Source: Euphorbia lathyris (Eukaryota; Streptophyta; Magnoliopsida; Malpighiales; Euphorbiaceae). Taken from it: a stretch of 64,000 nt of DNA. The stretch covers positions 3,911,001-3,975,000 of the forward strand of contig NC_088915.1 in assembly GCF_963576675.1 (NCBI RefSeq). Reading direction: 5' to 3'. Both the position numbers and the translations under genes were made by a program. Positions 56,897 through 64,000 of the stretch are shown here, piece by piece (the first letter of the stretch is position 1; every line of letters begins with the position of its first letter). The notes beneath the pieces are model-generated. The model was not told where the DNA came from. It did not search any database and worked only from the letters and a program-made list of their open reading frames with translations.

Positions 56897-58602
56897 TCAT
56901 TATTTCTTTTATGTAACTTGGTGATTTTTATCTACGTGGAAAAATTACATTAGAGTTAGAATAAAGGGCTTAAGCCAAAGATCAAATTAATAATCCATTT
57001 TAATTTGTTATTGGTGATATTTATTTGGCTGTCTTGACCAAGATCCACAATCCATCAATAATAGACCGAGCTAGGGCTCCGCCGTCGACCATTGACGATT
57101 TGGTAGGATAAACTATCCAATCCTCCGCAAGGACTCTTGGTTTGATGGGCTTTGTGACACTTAGCCTATCTGTGCTTAGGGCCCGCTCTGAGCTAATGCT
57201 ACCCACGTTGAGTCCAACCACCATACACGTGTTAGCCATACCGAAGTATCCTAACCCTCGACGGCCCACTAATTACTACAGCATACCTGCTAGGGCACGT
57301 CATACACTGTAGCACTACCTGGGAGGAAGAGGTGTGAATCTGGAAAGCACTTTTAAGCGACTCAATATTTCATTTTTCGGATTAATTAAGTGATACGGCT
57401 TTAACATATAATTATCGCGGGTGATGTTCTGATGATCGTTGCTACTTATATTTCATGTTATACTAAGCAATTGTATAATCAAAATAAACATAGAGACTCT
57501 ATGGGCCTTATAATACATCCTAGTGAAACCAGATATACTATCTAATCTTCACGGGCTTGCTTCAAGTCTCCTTGGACTCCCACCATGGGCTTAGACCATC
57601 TGGGCTTCTTCACGACCAATTACAATTTTATGAATAGAACTTATTCTAAAATTACATTAATGAAAGAATGGCACGCAGGCCATATTTCCTAAAATAAATT
57701 AAATTACAAACCGACTTTAATTTAGGGCCCATAGAACTCTATAACACATTGCTGCACGGTAAGACATACAAATATAATGCATGATCATGACATTCCAAAA
57801 TCATCTAATAAAGTTAAGTCGAGTTACTTAGGGTGAAATCGCCAATTTTACCATATGTGACTAAGGCCCATAAAGGCCCAAACGGTTAACATCCATTTGT
57901 ATGCAAAATTACAATTTTGCTCCCTCTGAATTTTAGGGTCGTCACATATCCAAAATTTAGCCCTCCCAATTTAAACCGGTGTCACGGTTTATTGGGCCAA
58001 TTTCAGAAACGAACCATATTCAATTTTACACAAATTATCAATTCGATTAAAATTAAATATGCATGCCAATAAAAAAAACGTTTTAATACCAATAAATTTT
58101 CATTCAAAACACGTTTAATAAATTAAACGGTATTAGGGTCCTGATTTTATTAAAAATACCCATGAAATTTTTAAAGATTAAAATCAGTCCCGTTAAATCC
58201 AAAATTAGACTAATTCTGAATTTTTAACGGACCCGGGACAGCGGCGGGGCTGCTGTCCGCGGACAGCAATAGTGCTGCTGTCTGCCCAACAGCAGCCGCG
58301 GGGCTGCTGTTCGCGGACAGCAGTCCCGCGACTGCTATACCGTGTCCGAAACTATTTTTTTATACTGTATAAATAAAACTGCTGCTGTATTTTTTTTTAA
58401 AAAAATTTATTATTCTAAAAAATAATTTCAGAACCAAACACAACAAAATACAGACAGAAATAAAATTGAAAACTTCCTAGAACAATTTCTACACGAGGAA
58501 TTAATAGGAAATTTCAAAAACTTGATTTGGAAAAATAATAAAACCAAATCATATTAATATTTCAATCAATCAAAACGGACTAAACCATGGCTCTGATACC
58601 AC
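56897..58602 (-). other. Copia B internal 2: leader and primer-binding site
   Basis: Leader equivalent to 50090-51791. The PBS next to LTR 3 reads GTGGTATCAGAGCC (minus strand, 58589-58602), a match to the initiator-Met tRNA complement. The GC-rich palindromes recur at 58230-58345. Confidence 0.82.
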
Positions 58603-60301
58603 TGTTAGGGATTATAGCCAGTTAATCAACTGTAGCGCAGCGGAATTGCGGTTTAAAATTTATTTCTAATCCCTTTGAGTTCGATCTTTGTCCGTTAACC
58701 ATTGATTGAATAAAACCTTTTGATCCGTTTAAGGATATAAACATACCCGGACTGTCTCTTCTAGAGACGGCTGAAGAATCCACAAGATAGTAAGATCTCC
58801 GTAGTCAGGTGCACGAACAGCTATTGAGCCAGAACCGGTGCTAGCCGAAGAACGAAGAAGAACTGGAGTGATTTCGTAATTAGCCAAGAAAATCTTCACA
58901 ATTGAAGTTGGGGCCGCCAATTTCAGTGCTCCTCCTTTTCAATTTTGTTGTGGCCGAATGTATATGTAGGTTAGATTAGGTTTAGAGTGTTTTAATTTAT
59001 ATATATATAGTGTATTCCTAAACCTAATTGGTTTAGGGTTAATTGGTTAATTATAAAACTAATCCAATCCTAATCTAATTACATAAATAAATACCAATAA
59101 TATTTATTCTATGCAATTAGTTGTGATTAGATTAAATTTAATTACTCCAATTAAATGAATAACACTAATTAATAAATTGACGTATTAATCTAATTAATTA
59201 TTCACTGAATGCAATTTCATTAATTTACAAATTAATTAATTACATCCCGTAAACTAATTAATCAATTAAATACCCAACACTTAAAACCATTAATCAATTA
59301 CCTTGATACAAAGTACCAATTAATCAATTAATTAACCGCCAATTAATTATCTTGACATTTTACTGTCAATCAATTAATTAATTTCATCTCTCCAATGTAC
59401 CGTTCTATAAGTTCTAACTCAGATGTTCGATGTGCACGATCCTATGGGACTGTCCTTAGTTAGCAGTGGGCTCACGGCCCACAGACAGTAAGTGGGTTCT
59501 AGCAAACCATTACTGTCCCTAACCAAGACAGAGTTTCAGCAGTCTAAAGATGCAGAGACCCTGTAGTTATCTCTTAACTTCTTTTACCATTTGATATCGA
59601 TATTACAAACTAGAGGCATGGCGGCTGTCATCCTCTCTGATGTTTATGATATTTCTTGATCTAAAGTAGATTGATGAAACAGATAAGTAAACTACTTATC
59701 AGGGTGTGGCCACACACTTATCAATCTCACTTATCAAGTGGCCTGTGATATCATCTCATTATTACATGAGTGGTAATTCCATCACTTCAATATCAATACC
59801 AACGTGTTCACCTGTTCACCCAATCATACCCGTATTTAGCATCCTGTTACAGACCTGTTAGGCGTATGTCAAAGTGAACCGGATTCCATATTGATATTAT
59901 AATGAAATCTGGTCTGAAAATAGTTAGAGAACTACTTAAGAAAACTAATGACACAACCACCACGTAGTTTTCTCGGGCGGATCGATCCAGTCACATGTAT
60001 ACAACATGTACCCATATTCACAACTGACTTATCAAGTGCTATAGCTAGTATCAATTACTACCATACAGTCGTCGAATATACAAGTCTGTGGTGCTAATCA
60101 TTCCCATGATAGAATGGACTTGGGATATGGTTTTACGATTATCAATCAATGAATTCTCTATTCATATTATAGCACAAGATATAAATGAACTAGATTAATG
60201 CCTTTATTAATGTAACACAAATAGTGTATCTATGCAAGAATAATCAAAAAGCATAATACAATATACATGAACCAATGCCTAAGAACTAGGGCACACCAAC
60301 A
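58603..60301 (-). repeat. Copia B LTR 3 (5' LTR), 1699 bp
   Basis: Same ends as the other LTRs and 2 bp longer through one extra TA near 59005. The 5' LTR of the tandem unit, followed outward by the TSD ATACT. Confidence 0.93.
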
Positions 60302-61192
60302 ATACTAACTATTACATATTTCTCTTTAGGTCCTCCGTCTTCTCCATGGCGCCTTGAAATTACATATTAATTTCTATACTACTAAAAGAAAACTTCAATT
60401 GAATTGAAGGGAATTAGATGAGAGGAGAAATTACAATAGATAGTAGAAAGGCAGGACGCGCAGGCGCTATTTCAAAAATACCAAAAGACTAAAGAGAGGG
60501 TCCAAATATGTCCATAACTCCAAACATGCATAGACTCAATTAAATAAATTTAATTGGTTGATTACATAACTATCTTATGTAATATTTATGTTAATCACAT
60601 TAACTTATCAAATTAACTTCCATCCAATTTTACTTCTAATAGTTTCGTATCTGTTATATTAATCCTTAGATTAATATAACTATACAAAACGTTAATTATG
60701 CACGTCCCATTTATTTTGATTTTAATTCATTTAACATTTTGATTTACAAATTGGTAAAACAAACTTTTAAACAAATTTTCATTCGATAATCAAAACAGAA
60801 AACTATCAATTTCTGAAACATATATATTTAAATATAAAAACGATTTTAAATATATATATATATCAGTTCTAAAACGGTTTTAAAACGATTTTCAGAAAAT
60901 AGGAAAAACTACTATAGATTTCCGTTTTATCTTTAGAATTAATAAAACTGATTTTATCAATCTAACTATAAAACTAATAGATTTCGTTATCATGATTATC
61001 AACCAAAATAATTAGGAACATATGCATAATCTATTTTAATTAACAATTAATTAAAACTTATTTATCCTTAGGATTAATTAATCAAAACTTATTTATCAAT
61101 TAACCTAACCATAAATATTTATTCAATCCTATTGAAAAACTTCTAAATTTTCATATATGAAATAACGGATTTAACGACGGGTCTGATACCTC
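60302..61192 (-). other. Copia A leader (LTR-proximal part) and primer-binding site
   Basis: AT-rich leader without coding sequence. Next to the 5' LTR the minus strand reads GAGGTATCAGACCC (about 61178-61192), a slightly changed initiator-Met primer site. It was contiguous with 44185-44916 before element B inserted. Confidence 0.75.
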
Positions 61193-63121
61193 TGAAGGAA
61201 AATAGGCAAATGTTTGGCAGCGGAAATATAAAAATTGTAACCTATTTTCTTAAACCAAGATCCGTTAATCGTTGTTTCATACAAGGAAGGATAGAAGGAA
61301 ATACCTTTTTGAAGAACTATCTACAGTTGCTAGCGAAGTGCCCTCAACTCTAGTTCCGAGTTCACGAGCACAAACCAAAAGACAAGATCAAACAAGTTAG
61401 AATCTCAACCAATGAATAGCAACCAAAATAGATTGCCTCTAACAAGTCAACACAAGATCAAGGATAAAGAGAAAGAGATGAAATCAATATAATGGAAGCG
61501 AGCAGAGCAATTTCTTCTTCTACAATAGACTGGTCGAAATTCTCTCTCTGTTCCGGATTAACCCAATATGCCTATAAGGGGGGATATATATAGCCTCTTG
61601 TATCTAAAACCTTAGTTAGATAGAACTAGGTTACTTCTTTTGAGTTTTATTCTAAAATAAAACTTCATAAATATTATCTATGGTTTTTAGATAACTTCTT
61701 TATAGTTTTATTCTAAAATAAAACTTCATAAATATTATCCACAGTTTTAGATAACTTCTTTATAGTTTTATTCTAAAATAAAACTTCATAAATATTATCT
61801 AAAGTTATATCTAAATATAAAGATAACATTAGGTTGTTTGGTAAAATAATATTTAGAAGCATTTAACCATTTTAAACCTTCTAACTTAATTATTCAATAA
61901 TTATAATCTAATCATAATTGACTAAAATAAATTAATTCTCATATGTATATATATATATATATAATACATGTATTTCCCCTTTTTCTATTTGGACCTTTAT
62001 ATTGGGCTTCCATCTATTAATTAACATTCATTCCTCTTTTCGTTCCAAGTCTTATGTGTGACCCATTAGGTTCTTATTACTACTAGCCGTATACAACCAT
62101 TAAATTAATTTCCCAAAGTTAATTTTAATCTTTGTATAACGGAATGAGTGCGAGGACTGTGATAGGCAGAACCATAAACATTCCCCCAGAGTTATAAGAA
62201 GATAGGTTGATTCCGTCGTTGACCTTTCCGTATTAGTTACAATATAATTCGATCCTTCATCAACTACATCCTTGAACAGAATCTTATGACTATGGATAAT
62301 GTCAAGTCACATATAGCGAGACGTTCGTTTTACTTGTACAGGCCGAGTTAACTCCAATTAGATAGGTTAAGTGAAATCTGCATTTCAAGTCTTAAGCTAT
62401 CACCTTGCAAGGATTTAGAGTCAAGTCTTCCACAAGCGATCCTTGGACGTATCTCCCATTTATCAGGAGTGACAAATGCTCAATCCAATGTTAACTATCC
62501 TGCAATTACTTCCTATGGTACCCAACGCCTGCCCGCACACACCCCTGAGTCATCTCTGTTATGGATCGTGTTTGAACAGAGTCAAAGTATCACATTCCAT
62601 AATCCAGAATCACTAATTAACAATCCTTTTAGTTTGAGGATTACTTATACCTATTAATACCAATGTGATGAACAGGTGACAGGGATAAATCCATCCATCC
62701 TGTTATCTCAAGTCGGGTCCCCAATCCTAATGAACGACGTTTCATCGGATCTATGTAACTGTCCAGATATCTATATATATGAAGCTTGTGAGATCAGCTT
62801 TCTGTCGGACAGAAGACATTGTTACATACAAGTCTCAACAGTGATATATCAATCCTAAACATATCACTTGACTTGGGGTGGTTTTAAGTTTATTAGTTTA
62901 TTATAAAGTTTTGTCTCACTTCATGCTTGTATGAACACTTTATAATCACTTTAAACAAACTTACGTATTTCCTTTTATTAGACTTTATTTAGTGCTTAAA
63001 GGGATTGCCTTTATATAGTTATAAAACATATATCTCATTAAAACAAATGATATAAAGAACAATTCATTTATATTAAGTTTGTATCCTGCAACAATTGTCT
63101 ATAGGACACCAAACCCCAACA
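61193..63121 (-). repeat. Copia A 5' LTR, 1929 bp
   Basis: Matches 38663-40585 with scattered substitutions and a longer TA run near 61945. It has the same 66-bp triple repeat (61632-61805). It is bounded outward by GAATA. Confidence 0.92.
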
Positions 63122-63356
63122 GAATACCCAGGCCTCCGCCATCCATGTTTTTACCACAAGTAGACCACAACACAGCAACCAGCTTTCGAGATTCCCGATT
63201 CCCCGTCCAATGGAAGTTTCGAGTTGCTTTGTTGAGCTTGGTAAGGAGCGAAACAGGCCACCGGTAGACCATAAAAGAATGTATCAGAGCTCCAGCTAAC
63301 GCTGATTTTATTACCGTCAGCCTGCTAGTAAAGGAAAGAGTGGTCCCTTTCCAAGA
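63122..63356 (-). pseudogene. LINE (minus) piece 1: C-terminal RT block
   Basis: The minus strand reads SWKGTTLSFTSRLTVIKSAL, AGALIHSFMVYRWPVSLLTK, NFHWTGNRESRKL and DGGGLGI. It aligns with WKGSSLSFAGHLTLIKSAI and following residues at 1010-1240. After removal of Copia A it continues as GIQQFHLFNLALLGKMCWEL in piece 2. It ends abruptly at the CACTA terminus at 63357. Confidence 0.88.
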
Positions 63357-63610
63357 CACTACAAGAAAAAACGTTATCACCGACGGAATGGACCGATGGA
63401 ATTATTTGGGTCGGTATCACCGACGGAACACCGACACAATTTCTGTGTCGGAAATCTCCTACACATTTTACCTACTCATTTTCAGAATGTGTAGGTCATT
63501 TGTGGCCAAACTATTCTCGCCTCCATCACCGACATTTTTAGTAGGTGATTTTCCATGTCAGTGATGTCACCGACAATAACTTTTTATTGACCCACATATT
63601 TTGTGTAGGA
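63357..63610. mobile_element. CACTA-type terminus, continuing to the right
   Basis: CACTACAAGAAAAAACGTTA opens at 63357 inside LINE sequence. Subterminal repeats of CACCGAC/GTCGGT (CACCGACGGAA, ACACCGACAC, TCACCGACATT) follow to about 63585. No second end is in the window, so size and TSD (expected AGA) are unknown. A different family from 10076-11246, judging by its subterminal motif. Confidence 0.75.
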
Positions 63611-63619
63611 GCTAAATAT

Positions 63620-64000
63620 ATGAAGACATATGAAGCAGTGAGTTCCCATTATTTCTGGCCTAGGATGAGGAGAGACGTTGCCTACTTAGTAGAACGATGC
63701 TATATTTGCCAGACCGCCAAGGGACGCACTACAAATGCTGGTTTACAGCTACGCTTGCCTGTGCCGGAAACCATATGGGAGGATCTGTCCATGGATTTTG
63801 TCCTAGGGTTACCCAGAACTCAGAGAGGCATGGATTCCATCTTTGTCGTGGTTGATCGATTTTCGAAGATGGCCCACTTCATACCATGTCGCAAGACTAA
63901 CGATGCCTCAGCGACTGCTAAGCTATTTTTCAAAGAGATTGTCAGGCTACATGGCATACCTAAGAGCATTGTCTCAGATCGTGATACGAAGTTCCTCAGT
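63620..64000 (+). pseudogene. Ty3/Gypsy integrase fragment, runs off the window
   Basis: Open + frame of 127 codons to the window end. It reads [20 protein letters not shown], then [17 protein letters not shown] (CxxC of the HHCC finger), then the rve core: [34 protein letters not shown] and [11 protein letters not shown]. The first two catalytic aspartates (SMDFV, VSDRD) are visible. The finger's two histidines lie upstream and are missing, because a stop and unrelated CACTA-like DNA precede 63620. It is either a nested Gypsy element cut by the CACTA element or a captured fragment. Confidence 0.85.

Larger units (their letters stand above)
44922..60301 (-). mobile_element. Copia element B: LTR-internal-LTR-internal-LTR, TSD ATACT
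   Basis: Three LTRs (44922-46618, 51792-53488, 58603-60301) separate two internal regions (46619-51791 and 53489-58602). One 5-bp duplication, ATACT (44917-44921 and 60302-60306), flanks the whole structure, and none flanks the middle LTR. All parts read on the minus strand. The two internal regions are 5173 and 5114 bp. The 59-bp difference equals a single deletion in the right-hand copy. The whole unit sits in the leader of Copia A. Confidence 0.95.
38663..63121 (-). mobile_element. Copia LTR retrotransposon A, TSD GAATA, carrying element B
   Basis: LTRs at 38663-40585 and 61193-63121 start and end with TGAAGGAAAA and CCCCAACA. The 5-bp TSD GAATA lies at 38658-38662 and 63122-63126. The element reads on the minus strand: 5' LTR on the right, PBS at about 61176-61192, a leader, gag, pol in the order protease-integrase-RT-RNase H (Copia order), polypurine tract, 3' LTR. 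Its leader is split by element B. Without B it would be about 9.1 kb. Nonsense and frameshift changes make it inactive. Confidence 0.93.

Overview
This window looks like plant nuclear DNA, most likely from a eudicot. The basis is AT-rich spacers, Copia and Gypsy LTR retrotransposons primed by initiator-Met tRNA, CACTA, Mutator-type and Helitron DNA elements, and gene debris from class II trehalose-6-phosphate synthase (TPS) and a Plus-3 domain protein. I found no intact host gene, tRNA, rRNA or CRISPR array. Every coding stretch is transposon-derived or a gene relic.

Layout. (1) 1-3690: a degenerate LINE (+), with a 201-bp internal duplication around a 531-bp insert that carries a run of perfect hairpins. 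(2) 3690-18980: AT-rich repeat units in + orientation. Each complete unit carries two TPS fragments facing opposite ways. These units have been hit by a Mutator-type MITE (5640-6208), a fold-back with a Plus-3 exon (6932-7528), a CACTA-type element (10076-11246), a TRIM (12180-12677) and a Helitron (15871-18368, itself holding a second Mutator-type MITE). (3) 18981-21885: a Copia remnant and an LTR-like block. (4) 21896-33128: two full copies and one partial copy of the TPS repeat in the opposite orientation, about 4.4 kb per period. (5) 33129-34010: a Gypsy remnant (-).

(6) 34011-63356: one LINE (-) cut into three pieces by nested insertions. An internally deleted LTR element (34328-37686, TSD GCGGA) carries its own small MITE. 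Copia element A (38663-63121, TSD GAATA) carries Copia element B (44922-60301, TSD ATACT). B has the unusual form LTR-internal-LTR-internal-LTR. Reading the LINE across each target-site duplication restores a continuous LINE reading, so the nesting order is well supported. (7) 63357-64000: a CACTA-type terminus followed by a Gypsy integrase fragment (+) that runs off the window.

Nothing here forms a working pathway. The value is a readable insertion stratigraphy, with several empty sites preserved in paralogous copies inside the same window, and an array of inverted TPS gene fragments that could make double-stranded RNA. All functional statements beyond sequence homology are inference.
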